Below the pieces are notes generated by a model. The model searched no databases. It saw nothing but the letters and a program-made list of their open reading frames with translations, and was not told the DNA's origin. The translations under genes were made by a program, and so were the position numbers. DNA of 64,000 nucleotides from Lumbricus terrestris. Taxonomy: Eukaryota > Annelida > Clitellata > Crassiclitellata > Lumbricidae. Location: positions 45,731,599 through 45,795,598 of the forward strand of contig OX457039.1 in the NCBI GenBank assembly GCA_949752735.1, read 5' to 3'. This document shows, piece after piece, positions 45,483 through 57,641 of this stretch (positions are counted from its first letter, which is position 1; every line of letters begins with the position of its first letter).

Positions 45483-45553
45483 TAGCGTAATGGTAACATT
45501 CTGAAATGAAGAGCGGAAGAAGATCAACATGCATGACGTATAGGATCGATTCC
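45483..45553 (+). ncRNA. tRNA-like promoter boxes, possible SINE relic
   Basis: TAGCGTAATGGT (45483-45494) resembles an A box and GGATCGATTCC (45543-45553) a B box, about 50 bp apart. No cloverleaf could be drawn, so this is at best a tRNA-derived SINE head or a chance match. Confidence 0.3.
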
Positions 45554-45785
45554 CGCTGCAACCCCCACCCCCTAAGGACTCCCCACCCCAAGGGTCGAAT
45601 CAGTCTTTCATTCGCCAGATGGCTTTGGAAAAATGAACGGTAGGAATTGATGGACGCCTTGCGTGGCTGCCAAACTTTTTTAATTGGATCCATGTAATAA
45701 CTTGTGATCATCCGCTCACGCGCTGTGTTATTTTTCATCATATATACTGCGGTTCTTCAGTTTGAAATAATAAGCAATTATTATA

Positions 45786-45788
<3 letters not shown>
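45554..45788. other. No gene recognised
   Basis: A minus-strand open frame (45741-45352) crosses here without recognisable content. Confidence 0.3.
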
Positions 45789-45870
<82 letters not shown>

Positions 45871-45947
45871 ATTATTGTTTTAAAGGGACTATTATAATTT
45901 CAAGAATGTATGTCTGGTGGGTCAGGCCCCGTCTTCAGGGTATGAGG

Positions 45948-46017
<70 letters not shown>
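45789..46017. repeat. Two (TTA)n microsatellites
   Basis: (TTA)n at 45789-45869 and again at 45950-46017, separated by 80 bp of unique sequence. Confidence 0.95.
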
Positions 46018-46018
<1 letters not shown>

Positions 46019-46945
46019 CTTATTCTGAATCCTGACCTATTTTCAGAATCCTATTTTCATGCCAATATGTACAGATTCTACCAGTGCTCTAGGTTCGTGA
46101 CCTATGAGTCATGACATTAAGAAGGTCTAGATATACACATGATAATTGGGTCACATGCTCATGAGAAGATCTAACATTGTTGACACCACGAGGCTGACTA
46201 TAACTGACCGGCGGTAACAGATGTTCAGCTATTATACTCTGCAGACTGCAGTATATTAAGCCGCGATATGCAACTACACGTTTAAAAGCGTTAGATCAAA
46301 ACTGTATAGACCTTTATAATTGACTATCAATGTTGTATATCAACGAAAAGTGGATTTTTTGTTGTCCATAAGAGCCGATTATTCATCAGTTTACAATGAT
46401 CATTGTTCTTTGAATTAAAATTGGTGCACGATATACTACTCTTCGGCGCAACCTGCTGAACATGTAGCATGCATGTCCGACATTTCTCTGTAGCATTGGC
46501 TTCGCCAGAGTTAAGAGGTTGGGGGGATTGGGGGGGGGGGAGTAAAGTAGTAAGGTTGACGCTCTGAAGCGCTCGACGTAGTAGCAAAAGAGTAGGTCTA
46601 CTCATGCAGCTAATTCTTCCGTGTAAAAATCTAGCATATTGCAAATTTCTCAGTTCCGTTACTTCATGAATGTTTAAATTAGTGCATGTCTGGCATTTGA
46701 GACTCGTGTTACACAGCCCCATCCATCTACCTGCATGGACCAACTTCAAACTGCATCTTACGCATCCGCTCTTAACACGTACACGCCTTGGTCCGTTCGC
46801 AAAACCTTTTCGCCCCAGCACAATTGAAATTCAATGCTTAGTATAGACCTATACTCTTCGTAATAACCCTTACAACTCATTGCAATCAGTTTTTCCTATT
46901 TATACGGCTTCCCACCTTATAAGAAATACATCGGTTGGGTTCCTC
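46018..46945. other. No gene recognised
   Basis: A 164-codon minus-strand frame (46821-46327) has several Cys pairs, but no family resemblance and no low-complexity explanation. I leave it unannotated. Confidence 0.4.
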
Positions 46946-46992
46946 GTGTGTGTGTGTGTGTGTGTGTGTGCGTGCGTCTGTGCGTGTGTGCG
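46946..46992. repeat. (GT)n/(GTGC)n microsatellite
   Basis: Short GT run with GC variants. Confidence 0.9.
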
Positions 46993-47499
46993 CGCCCGTC
47001 ACTTTCCCATCATCCTCTTTCCACCGTTAATTACTCACCGATTAAATTTCCGTCTTAAATTTTACATGATGCTCGATACGTAGAAGTTGTCTTTGATTTG
47101 GTTTTTTTAACGTGCAGCTAAATCTGCGCAATATTATAATTCTGAGTATATGGGCCAACAATTCAGTCAATAGACAAACTGACGCCATACCGTACAGCAT
47201 ATACGATATATTATAGTCTACATTCATATGCGTGATAGCCAAGAGAAGGAGAAGTGAGTTATAGCAACAGAAAAACAACTGTAGTACGTTGGCCGACAGT
47301 TACAGTATAGCAGACGATTATAGAATAATCTGCAGTTGCCGCAACAGTCGCCTGCATGATACTAACATTAATAGTATGCTAATGCGTAGACAAAATACAT
47401 GTAAGCTTATGGCGTCAATGTCGCATCGTTAAGGCAATAACTCTGCTCTGCTGGCATGCAGGGATTGCAGGCCCATGCATGCCGCAGATGCAGGTACGC
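46993..47499. other. No gene recognised
   Basis: Nothing supportable seen. Confidence 0.3.
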
Positions 47500-47575
47500 A
47501 GGCAGGCAGGCAGGCAGGCAGGCAGGCACGCAGGCAGAAGTAGGCAGGCGGATGAGCGGACGGACGGACGGATGT
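47500..47575. repeat. (GGCA)n and (GGAC)n microsatellites
   Basis: GGCA units at about 47501-47550 and GGAC units at 47557-47571. Confidence 0.85.
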
Positions 47576-47951
47576 GGTGAAAGTTTGGCGAAGACCGTCC
47601 GGGGAAGGCCTTTGGGCATGGCTACTAACGACGACGATATTGCTAAAAAGAGAGACTGCGCATATTGCCTCACGATAGGACGACATAATTGCTAAACTGA
47701 AGCCGTCGACAAAATGTATGGATGTCTCTTCAACGTGTGTGTGTGCGCGCATATATATACATTATATATATATATTACATATGTATATATGTTATATATA
47801 TCCAATGTATATGCATATGCACGCACATATCAGCATGAGATGAAACCATAATAGAAGCATTTGATCGAACTCGGCAAATAATTGTAAATTTCATCCGCTT
47901 CAGTAAACAACGCCATATTGGCTGTTGGCAAAACTTTATGATTATACATAC
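47576..47951. other. No gene recognised; TA run
   Basis: TA-rich microsatellite at 47749-47812; rest featureless. Confidence 0.3.
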
Positions 47952-47954
47952 AAG

Positions 47955-47997
<43 letters not shown>

Positions 47998-48000
47998 TTC

Positions 48001-48038
<38 letters not shown>

Positions 48039-48257
48039 TCTCCTCCTCTTCCTCATCCTCCTTCTCTTCTTCCTCCTCCTCCTCCTCCTCCTCTTCCTCC
48101 TCTTCCTCCTCCTTCTTCTCCTCCTTCTCCTCCTCCTCCTCCTCTTCCTCCTCTTCCTCTTCCTCCTCCTCCTCGTCTTCCTCCTCCTCCTCCTCTTTCT
48201 CCTCTTCCTCCTCCTCCTCCTGCTCCTCTTCTTCCTCCTCCTCCTCCTCCTCCTTCA
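47952..48257. repeat. 300-bp polypyrimidine tract (CTC/CTT)n
   Basis: CCTCTT and CCTCCT units with almost no purines on the plus strand (rare A/G at 48053, 48173 and 48222). The Glu-rich 142-codon frame on the minus strand is a repeat translation. Confidence 0.95.
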
Positions 48258-48957
48258 CCGGTCGAGAAAGGAAAGCGAGATGCCTACGGTGGTCGTCTCA
48301 TGCATGCAAGCGCAGTTGGTTCTTTCTAGGGCCACCTCCGCCACCACCGCCGTCGTCTTTAGGGACAGACGGACGCTGCCGACGGGGCCGCGGGCAGAGG
48401 CGAGATTGAAGGAGGCGGCGGCGGTGGCGGCGGGGGACCGTCGTCTGCCGTCGACGAGCAAACGTCCCCTGGGCACCGAGATGGGCGTTGGACGCCAACC
48501 CCCAAAGGAATTGACCAACTTTTCAGAAATACCTCTGTTTGCCTGTGCGTGAGGCTGAGTGTCGGTTTCTTGTATTTATACATCTCTGTGTTTGTTCATG
48601 CAATATCAGACCGCTATGTCTTCTGGGATGTCTCGGTGGAGGGCATTGCTTTAACCACGTGTTATTTATTATTTTAATCAGATACCTCACGTAGACTACG
48701 TAATCTCATTATACCTCGCACTAATTTATGGTTTCAACTCATCAGCGGAGGCGCGGTTACTGTAGTCTGACTATACTTCGGAGAAAGATAATTATAAGTC
48801 TTCAGACGTTTGTGATTTGATGAGAATATTATTGAAGAGAAATAATAAGAAATTAAGAGAAAAGAATTATGGTAGGCCTATATCTTCAAAGCTAATGGCA
48901 TTGCATTACTTAAATGGAGGACAGCGTACCAGATAGATTGTAGACTTTACACATATA
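48258..48957. other. No gene recognised
   Basis: GC-rich patch with GGCGGC runs at 48410-48440, then AT-rich DNA. TAGGCCTA at 48873. Confidence 0.4.
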
Positions 48958-49906
48958 GGGGAAGCCGGGGTAATTTCGGCCATTTTTCTTATTTTTTTTA
49001 ATAAATTGAAATGGGTTGACTGCTAAAATTAAATAAAATCACAACTAAATAAAGCAAGATAGGGACAATATACTGCAAGGTTACTTTTTTGAAAAGAAAA
49101 AAACATTTGGGATTTGTTTTTGTAAATTGAATTTTTTGGCCGGTTTAACCCCGGTATACGGGGTGAATTCGGCCAATACGGTTAATTTGATCCTCACAAC
49201 CAACTAGATGAGGTACAAATGTATATGTGTCGGTTCACACCGAAATCAGCATTAAGTCGGAAATTACACGTCAGAGATGTTTAGGGAATACCTGGTAGTA
49301 CGTTTGTGATTTTTTAAATTTTTTGCAGAATTTAATAAAAAATAATAATTTTTTCAAAATTTATTTTTTCAAAAAATTTTAAAACACAATATAGAGTATG
49401 AAATGATGCGTTATAGTTACATTTTAAATTAAAACTGGGTATATTGTTACAAAATATAAAGTTACTACCTTAAAATAGGCACTATGTACCATTCCAAACA
49501 TCTTTGTGGTAAATTCGTCCACATGGCCGAATTTACCCCGACCCACCCACCCTCCATAACACTTTTAACGAGCTTGGACCGCATTTTTGTACCATGAATT
49601 TGGATAACCAAATTGGCAAAAAATATTGTGGTTTGCAGAGTAAAAAGCAAATAATAAACATTTGAACAAGATTACCTTCAATTTTTAGCTTTTACTGTCA
49701 CAGTATGGATAAGTTGACTAAGCTCGAACTCATTTTTTTGGCTTTTAGCAAATTATCCCCACATAAAAGCAAAACTATCTCGATAAACATACTTAATATG
49801 ATATTATACGCTAGATGGCAGCATTAAAATCTTCCTATGCCCACTGGTTTCCTTGAAATCACCCTGGCCGAATTTACCCCATGGCCAAAATTACCCCGTC
49901 TTCCCC
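48958..49906. mobile_element. 949-bp MITE-like element with GGGGAAG TIRs and TA duplication
   Basis: The left end GGGGAAGCCGGGGTAATTT (48958) and the inverted right end GGGGAAGACGGGGTAATTT (finishing at 49906) differ at one position and continue as CGGCCAT / TGGCCAT. TA flanks both sides (48956-48957, 49907-49908). Several internal GGCCGAATTTACCCC blocks (about 49521 and 49866) and their inverse (49148-49180) echo the ends. AT-rich core with no coding. Confidence 0.85.
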
Positions 49907-49908
49907 TA

Positions 49909-50421
49909 CATGCTTTAATAGTAAGTAGTAGATAACTTGTCCAGTGGAGGCTTATCATATGTGATTGTCCAGTTGGGATGATATGTAATTGCAAAGTTGC
50001 AATGTGCAGGTCAGCAGACTATAGCTTGGTAGTAGCCTGTAGACCATTGCAAGAAACGCTTTGTATTTCAGGGCAGCTGCAGCTCTAAATTGAAGTCAAC
50101 CTTTGAAAGTATATATGCAGCTCGCATGGTTATGAAGACATTTGGATCTGATCTCTGCAACCGTACGTCTTGGAGGAAGCTGAAGAGAATACATGGAGTT
50201 ACGAATATACAGCGTATATTCACCTCACAAAGAATTAATTTGTTTAAATGTGTGAGAAATGAAACTATAGCCTACTTAAGGTGAAAATAGTCGACAAACG
50301 CGGAATCAAGTGTTTTTTGGACAGCCGTGAACATATTTAAAACAGATCGTCACAAATTAAATTTTATGAATAAAACAAGGTCGTCAGAACATTTCAGCCC
50401 AAAAAAGTCGATTTGTTTCGG
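49909..50421. other. No gene recognised
   Basis: No feature seen. Confidence 0.3.
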
Positions 50422-50878
50422 CCGGTGACACGAAACGGAGTATCCCCCCTGAAAGCTATCCGGGGGGATGAATTAATCTATCCCCCCGGATGGAATTAAC
50501 CGGTCTATACTATCCGGGGGGATAAACCATTCTGTTCCCTTTTTTTAAAAATGCGCATAATAAAAAAATGCATGCTGTAATCAAAATTTTAAGTGACTCT
50601 AATTGTTTTAAGCGACCTAAGCAATGCTCAGATAAAGGTAACTCGAATATATTTAGTGACTCTGAGTGTTCTTAAGTGTTTTAAATGTTTTAAGTGCTCT
50701 AAAAACAGGGCAAAACAGATTATCTAATAGGAATAAACATACCTGTTAGTGTCATTGTTCAAAACAAAGCAGATGAAATCAATTTGCAAAACAAAATACG
50801 CGCGTAAGCGGTTTTTTCGACTTTTTTAATTTGGGGGGATACGATTAATACGGGGGATACTCTATTTTGTGACACCGG
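50422..50878. mobile_element. 457-bp inverted-repeat element with GGAGTATCCCCC ends
   Basis: Left CCGGTGACACGAAACGGAG then TATCCCCC, right (inverted) CCGGTGTCACAAAATAGAG then TATCCCCC, about 23 of 27 matches. The left side also has a self-inverse block TATCCGGGGGGAT repeated three times (50458-50523, alternating strand). AT-rich core. No clear target duplication. Confidence 0.7.
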
Positions 50879-51480
50879 CGTGTATACTCACCTAAACATT
50901 TACCAGTACAGCCTTGCTTTACCCTATTTATTAGTGAAAATTACGAGGAAAAAGCCGGGTAAAAACGCTATAGTATAGTATGTGCATATCCATCCAACCA
51001 TACAAGTGCTCATTCGTCGTGAAAATTTTGCAAAGCATTCTCATAAAATTTGTAGGTTAAGGCGACTATTTTCAGCTTGCAATTTACACGGTCAGTATAG
51101 GCCTACCAGCCAAAACGGCCAGAATCAACTATATGCAAATCAAGCGGGAACGATATAATGGCAGAGAACTATAGAGATAAACCATGCAGTGTGAAATCGA
51201 TCTATTTATTATAAACGCCTAGCTATTTGCATAAATGCATTATTCATGAATCAGTGCAATATAAAACAACACACACGATAAAGGCGTTCTTATCATTAAT
51301 GATCTCATTGGTGTCAGCATCATCATCTTCATCATCATCAACACACCCATCATCGTCATCATCGTCATGGCAACGATCGCCTTAGTAGGCCTATTCAACA
51401 TCGTCGCCATTGTTATTGTTATTTCGTTGGACGACACAAGGCAACTGTTGCCATCCACATCATCTTCGTTCTGTCAACTT
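50879..51480. other. No gene recognised
   Basis: CATCATCATC run at about 51320-51365. TAGGCCTA at 51098 and 51386. Confidence 0.4.
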
Positions 51481-51514
51481 CTATATATATACATGTATAT
51501 ATATTTATATATAT

Positions 51515-51546
<32 letters not shown>

Positions 51547-51561
51547 TATATATATATATAT
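51481..51561. repeat. (TA)n microsatellite
   Basis: TA with short AAATA interruptions. Confidence 0.95.
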
Positions 51562-51838
51562 GGCTGATTAGGGACAAAGCGGCACGTGGCTTTCATCCTA
51601 ATCACCGCTGTCTTATATATCTGCCTTTGTAGCTGCCGCCTTTTCCACCCTTTACTCCCACTGTTGCATGCAGCATCGCAAATGAGTCCCGTGGTTGCTG
51701 CAGTGGCACAGAGGGTTGCCCTTTCTGATGGCTGATGGCTTTGACTTCTATTAGGTCAGCTAGGATGGTTTGGAAGAGAACGGGATGTGTGCCTGTGATC
51801 TGACTTCTGTCCAAACAACTAACGTTCTGGTCGACTGC
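51562..51838. other. No gene recognised
   Basis: Ordinary sequence. Confidence 0.3.
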
Positions 51839-51918
51839 CTCGTGGTTGGTGGTGGTGGGGTGGGTGGTGGTGGTGGGGTGGGTGGTGGTGGTGGGGGTGG
51901 GTGGTGGTGGTGGGGGTA
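51839..51918. repeat. GGTGGTGGTGGGG repeat
   Basis: About four units of GGTGGTGGTGGGGTG(G). Confidence 0.9.
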
Positions 51919-52938
51919 ACCGGAAGAAAGCGTCAGCAGCAGATGTGCTCACCCTGAACAGCAAGCCATGCATCTCTGTTGCTCCATCCATCTATCTATG
52001 TCATTATATAGTATAATATGTATTTAAATACAATATTTATATATACATGTATATATACCACCGCATCTCTCTCATGCACTCTTAAAATATGCCTCTTGCT
52101 CTTTCGGTTCATTGTTAAACTTTTTCACAATCGCGTTCTCCACTTCCATCTGCAGTGGCCATCAGCCCATCATCACCATCTGCTTCACAATATCTTTCTC
52201 CCTGTAAATACCTCCTCAAGTCCGTCCAACTGTCTATATGCATGCTTACTTTTGTCAGCCTGCATATTCTTATAGGCTATATATACGAATAGAATTTGTG
52301 AATTTAATCTATCGGAGTTCGTTGAAATAACTTAAGGACTCAGGAGTAACCAATTAAGTATGTAAACATAGACTAATATAAACAAATAGTGGTTAGCATG
52401 CCCATCTATACGGTGTATCGATCCACAGAACACAAGTGGTGTGCCTCACCTTCAGGTAAATAACACTCTATATATATAGTGTGCCACATTATCCTGCAAA
52501 TTTTCAGAGCATGCCACTAATCCAGTTATCTGCCTAATATATACATGTATCGTCATCATATTCTATTCACTGCAAAGCTGAATAAGTCTACATGTGTCTT
52601 ATCAATGTAAACCATTCTGGATGATATTTCGACTTACATGGTATACAACGTATAATCGTATATAGGTCTATTATTTAAAAACCTTTGTTTCTGCAGCAAC
52701 AACGATGTTGTGCTGAGTACATGCTTTTACGTATAACGGTAAACATTAATTTGTACAATGTACATGCATGCGAATACGCAGACGTCTCTAGCCCAACACC
52801 CGACATATCAACGTCATTAGCCAGTCCTATATGAATTTACAGACAGAACGGCAGCAGTTTTGTGGAAGCATTAGATTTTTATACAGCAGTAAGGGAATTG
52901 TGAATCAGAGGTCTGATATACAGTTACATGACGCAAAG
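51919..52938. other. No gene recognised
   Basis: AT-rich with small TA runs; no gene seen. Confidence 0.4.
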
Positions 52939-52949
52939 AGAGAGAGAGT

Positions 52950-53037
<88 letters not shown>
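52939..53037. repeat. (GA)n microsatellite
   Basis: Nearly pure GA with a GATA patch at 52987-52997. Confidence 0.95.
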
Positions 53038-53038
<1 letters not shown>

Positions 53039-53314
53039 GGGCAGACAGACAGATACAGAGAGACAGTGACATGCGTATATAGGTCTGTAGGCTTAAAATT
53101 AATTATTTTCTTTTTAGGTTAGGGCGTTAGACCTATTGCGACACGTAGTTGTAGGCAGCTCTCATTTCCAATACTTTAGAAGTCCATTTTTTGCCAGCTT
53201 CATTATATTTGCTCAATAATTATTCTATTGTATCTTGGAATACGTAAATTAGCAAATAAATTAACATCTAGACAATAGGGTCTATAGGCCTACGCTAAAT
53301 ATGACACATTGTAT

Positions 53315-53603
53315 TCATGGTCGCCCGCACACAGGGGCAAGAGCAGGTACTTGCTCCCCCTAGAGACTCGATTTCCTGTTTTTTAACTACTACCTTTTGG
53401 GTTTTAACAAATTTCTTTGCACTAAAACGCTAATGTTACTCATTATAGGGAACGTGAAACTGTGAAATTGACATTATAGAAACCTCTGTGAAAAATAAAC
53501 CGTGTTCTTAGTTTTCTGTTTTGCATTTTCAAGCTCTAGCTAAAAAATTGACCGTGACCGTTGTGTCTTGCCCCTCCTGCAAAAATTTTTGCGGGCGCCC
53601 ATT
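53315..53603. mobile_element. 289-bp inverted-repeat element with GCGCCCGCA ends
   Basis: Left ATGGTCGCCCGCA with GGGGCAAGA after it, right (inverted) ATGGGCGCCCGCA with GGGGCAAGA after a short insertion. The 7-bp ATTGTAT at 53308-53314 and 53604-53610 is a plausible target duplication. AT-rich non-coding core. Confidence 0.65.
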
Positions 53604-53698
53604 ATTGTATATTTATAGTTATGGTAGGTGGCTCACAAAACGCCTGCACCAGCAGAGTGTTACCTTGGCTGCATTGCAAAACGCTGCCTATAGACATG

Positions 53699-53990
53699 TA
53701 CGTTGGCTCTACATGCACGTTGCCTATACATGTACGTTGGCTCTATACATGCACGTTGCCTATACATGTACGCTGGCTATACATGTACGTTGGCTATACA
53801 TGTACGCTGGCTATACATGTACGCTGGCTATACATGTACGTTGGCTATACATGTACGTTGGCTATACATGTATACCGTATACGTTGGCTATACATGTACG
53901 TTGGCTATACATGTACGTTGGCTGTACATGTACGTTGCCTATACATGTACGTTGCCTTGCCAGTATACATGTACGTTGGCTGCATGCCCT
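53699..53990. repeat. 17-bp minisatellite, about 16 copies
   Basis: Unit GTTGGCTATACATGTAC with variants GCTGGC, GTTGCC and CTCTACATGCAC. Contains the palindrome TACATGTA. Because 17 is not divisible by three, long open frames pass through in all three plus frames with the same 17-residue period. Confidence 0.95.
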
Positions 53991-54984
53991 AAATAACAAG
54001 CAGCTAATTACAATACATTTTGAAATGTCCAAATTTTCAGCCTGTTATAGCGTGACATGCATGTATACCGTTATAAGCTGCAGAACGTTGCGTCGACCAA
54101 ATACAGACGACAGGGCACTCGCAAGTATCAAACTACATGGCAAGATAATCGTTTTGAACCAGGGAATAATAACCATAGGCCTATAAGAAAACAATAACAG
54201 CCACAGATGGAGTCGTAGCTCTCCGAAGACTACGAATCGTTATAGAGCAACAATGATCCCTCGTAATTCGACTTTTATTAGGCCTATCGCAAAGTTCTGC
54301 TCAGGGCGTGCGCAGAGAAATATCGCGTTAATACTACACATTGCATAAACCAGCGCCGCCTCTTGCATTGTCGAGGCGCACACACATACACTGCATGTGT
54401 AGGCCTACTACTTTTCCCGCAATCGAATCTAACCGTCTCATCTTTCTAAACAATCAATCGAGCTGAAGCTGCCGGCGAATCTCATCGAAAGTTTACACAA
54501 CCATAGCAACCTCTTCCAGTCTTACTTCTCAAACAACCCATTGATTGGCGCTATATAATCGAGCCGTCTTCAGTATAGTCACGCGTTTCGTGGGTTCGCT
54601 ATTTCAGTGGTCTTATATACCATCTGCGATGCGTCAGCTTCTGACGCACAGGTTGGACGCTGCGATCAGACTCCATAATCAATTACTTCAGTCTCCTGTA
54701 CAGCTGCGCTTTTGACAGGATGGAAAAAAGCGCTATAAAATTCTTATCTACACGCGCACGCTTGTCTTAGTGCATGCACAGCATGCGAGAAGTTAGAGCT
54801 ATACTTATTGATTTGACGGCTTGAACGAATGCATGTGCAACGTACATGTATGATACCTCTGCATGCATGTTCAGTGGTTCAGGTGATGACGCAAGGACAT
54901 AAATCGCACAGGCTTAATATTGCTCATCAGCAAAAAGAACATGTGAGCGAATTCAATAAGCGAGCGCATTAATGAAATAATGTC
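53991..54984. other. No gene recognised
   Basis: Three TAGGCCTA octamers (54176, 54279, 54400); no coding recognised. Confidence 0.4.
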
Positions 54985-55134
54985 ATGGAAGGAATGAAGG
55001 AATAAAGGAACGAAGGAATGAAGGAACGAAGGAATGACGGAATGAATGAATTAAGGCACGAAGGAAGGAATTCGAAGGAAGGCTGGACGGACGGACGGAC
55101 AGACGGATGGATGGATGGATGGATGGACGAACGC
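54985..55134. repeat. GAAGGAAT, GGAC and GGAT microsatellites
   Basis: Degenerate GAAGGAAT/GAACGAAG units, then GGAC x4 and GGAT x5. Confidence 0.9.
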
Positions 55135-55248
55135 ACTACTACTACTACTGTTACTACTATTGCTACTGCTGTTACTACTACTACTGCTGTTGTTGTTGCT
55201 GCTGCTGCCGCCGCCACCACCACTACTACTATTACCACAACTACTATT
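55135..55248. repeat. TAC/TGC trinucleotide run
   Basis: ACTACTACT changing to TGCTGCTGCTGC, CCGCCGCC and CACCACC, then back to ACTACTA. Confidence 0.9.
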
Positions 55249-57357
55249 AGTTTATTACTGTTACATGTGCTTCTGAGACCTCTTCTTTGCCTTGTGCAAT
55301 GTGCATCGAGCTGCGACGAATTGCTTTTCGCACCGGACTGAGTGCCTGTGCACCGGTTGTTATATTATAGCGCATGTAGGATCTGCGTGGTTGATCAGCA
55401 CGTCTCCTACTTTCGAATCTTTTCAATGACAGCTGCTTCACCTCATCCTTCTCGACGGCAGATGGCAGCAGGAGAGAGGCTTAGATGGAATAATCCGACG
55501 CCGGGTCCCCTCCATCAGGGACAGACCAGTCCCTGCAGTTGCTCCCATGCACGTCATGTCCGGCTTTTCCAGTCAATCCGATGAAACCCTATACACGGAG
55601 CAGGCATCAGCATCATCAGCAGCAGCAGCAGCAGCCTAGAGACAATGGATTCTGCTTTTTTTCAATTGGACAACGGAAATCTTTTGCACAGATGCACAGA
55701 GAGATACGAGCAGAGATGGAAACAGATATCCAGAAGAAAGGGAAACAGGGATATGGATGGCCGGCGAATGATGATGCTAATATCAGTCACATTGACCCAG
55801 CTGTCACAGCTGTCACAGCTGCTGCTGCTGCTGCTGGGGTTTCACTAAGGATGATCATTCCGGTCTGACGTGGTCCAACGCCAGCGACCTAATGACCGTC
55901 AAGCGTTCTTCGACTCCTTCTCGTCTTACATGGTCTCATAGATTTCGTCTCTTCATCATTTGCACAAAGACTTGTCAACAGACTAAAGTTCAAATGCACT
56001 CTCCTAATCTCGCGTCTCAATCTTCTTCTTCTGCTATCAGTCTTCTGTTTTCTTTAAATTCTCTGTCTGTTTTTATATGTATGCCTCTCTCTGTCTCTGT
56101 CTCTGTCTCTGTCTCTGTGTGTCTTTCTTTCTTCTGTATAATGCCGTTGTCACAAACGATAATCCACGGAAGAAATTAATTGTTCAGATATTATGTATAT
56201 ACTGTTCCATTTTGGCGCATCAACATAAAATAATTATGTTGGTCACGAAGGAGAGATGGAAAAAAAGTTGGTCCTCGAACCTCTTTCATGTAGAGGACCT
56301 TTCGTGCATGTGGTTCTCTCAATCTCATATGCATGCCTACAGTCCCTACATCAAAATATTTTGTGGTAGGCTATATTTACTTGCCTAATTTCGCTGTTAT
56401 CAATTGACACCATCAAATACAGGGAGAAATTATTTATTTTTAGGAAACGAAATATAATATAATATTTTGTTCTCGAAATGCAGTTAATCCAAGAGAAGTG
56501 TATAGGTATCAATGATGTATGTAGCAATTGACAGCTGCTGACAACGGCAAAACTATAGTTTACGGAGGTTCAGTATATATATAGACCTATACACGGTTAC
56601 GCGTGCCAAAACAGACAAGGAAGCAATAACTGTCACATCTCCGAGTTCAAATGAACAATACATCATTCGGAACCGTGATTTGATCCTATGATAGATAAAG
56701 AACTATTATTTGAGAACAGTTATGCCCCTTACTCTGTAAGTCTTCTAAGTATATATAATTATATATATAAACAAAAATAAGACGTGTATATCTTACTATT
56801 TGCATGCATGTCAATATCACACAAAAACATTTAGTCACTCAGACCGCCGTGACTCGTGTCCACTCCCGCTAGCTGTAATTCTGAAAAGCAATTAAATTCT
56901 ACAATGAGAAATAATTAGTGTCTACAAACCCCCAATTCTTCATGAAAATGCACTCAAAATCGATCATACGATCAAAGTGATTGAAACAAGAATGTCACTT
57001 ATTTCCAAAAAAACTTTAATTAAATTAAGATTTTTACAAAGCAACTGGCAGTAATTTAGTCGCAGGTGAATTGGCAGCTCGACGTCAAAGGCGAGGAACT
57101 GATTATCCAGCCAATCAATTTGGCATGTCTGTCTATGCTCTATATGCCTAATGGCGATGATGACGGTCAAGTGCATCTCTCTCCAAGATGAATGTAAAAA
57201 TCCATCCCATGGCACCAGTCAGCTGACAGACTCTGAATGCATGCATGACAAGATGTTCATCGTTCCTGTTATCTCAAACCCTAGATTCAATGGCTTCCCT
57301 ATATATAATTATCAGCCTGAAAGCGACATTTTATCTATGCCAACCTTTGCCCTTCAC

Positions 57358-57360
<3 letters not shown>
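55249..57360. other. No gene recognised; small repeats
   Basis: Short CAG/GCAGCA run at 55613-55634, GCTGCTG at 55819-55837, CTCTGT run at 56083-56120. No exon or domain recognised in any frame. Confidence 0.4.
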
Positions 57361-57390
<30 letters not shown>

Positions 57391-57641
57391 TGTATGTATG
57401 TATGTATGTATGTATGTATGTATGTATGTATGTATGTATGTATGTATGTATGTATGTATGTATGTATGTATGTATGTATGTATGTATGTATGTATGTATG
57501 TATGTATGTATGTATGTATGTATGTATGTATGTATGTATGTATGTATGTATGTATGTATGTATGTATGTATGTATGTATGCATGCATGCATACATGCATG
57601 CATGCATGCATGCATGTATGTATGTATGTATGTATGTATGC
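57361..57641. repeat. (TATG)n microsatellite, 280 bp
   Basis: About 55 uninterrupted TATG units to 57580, then CATG units, then TATG again. Met-Tyr-Val-Cys and His-Thr-Tyr-Ile frames are repeat translations. Confidence 0.98.

Noticed and set aside
46327..46821. 164-codon minus-strand frame with several Cys-x-x-Cys pairs
   Set aside because: No recognised domain, Cys spacing irregular and no supporting context; could be chance in 64 kb.
47830..48258. 142-codon Glu-rich frame on the minus strand
   Set aside because: Translation of the polypyrimidine tract; no flanking coding signal.
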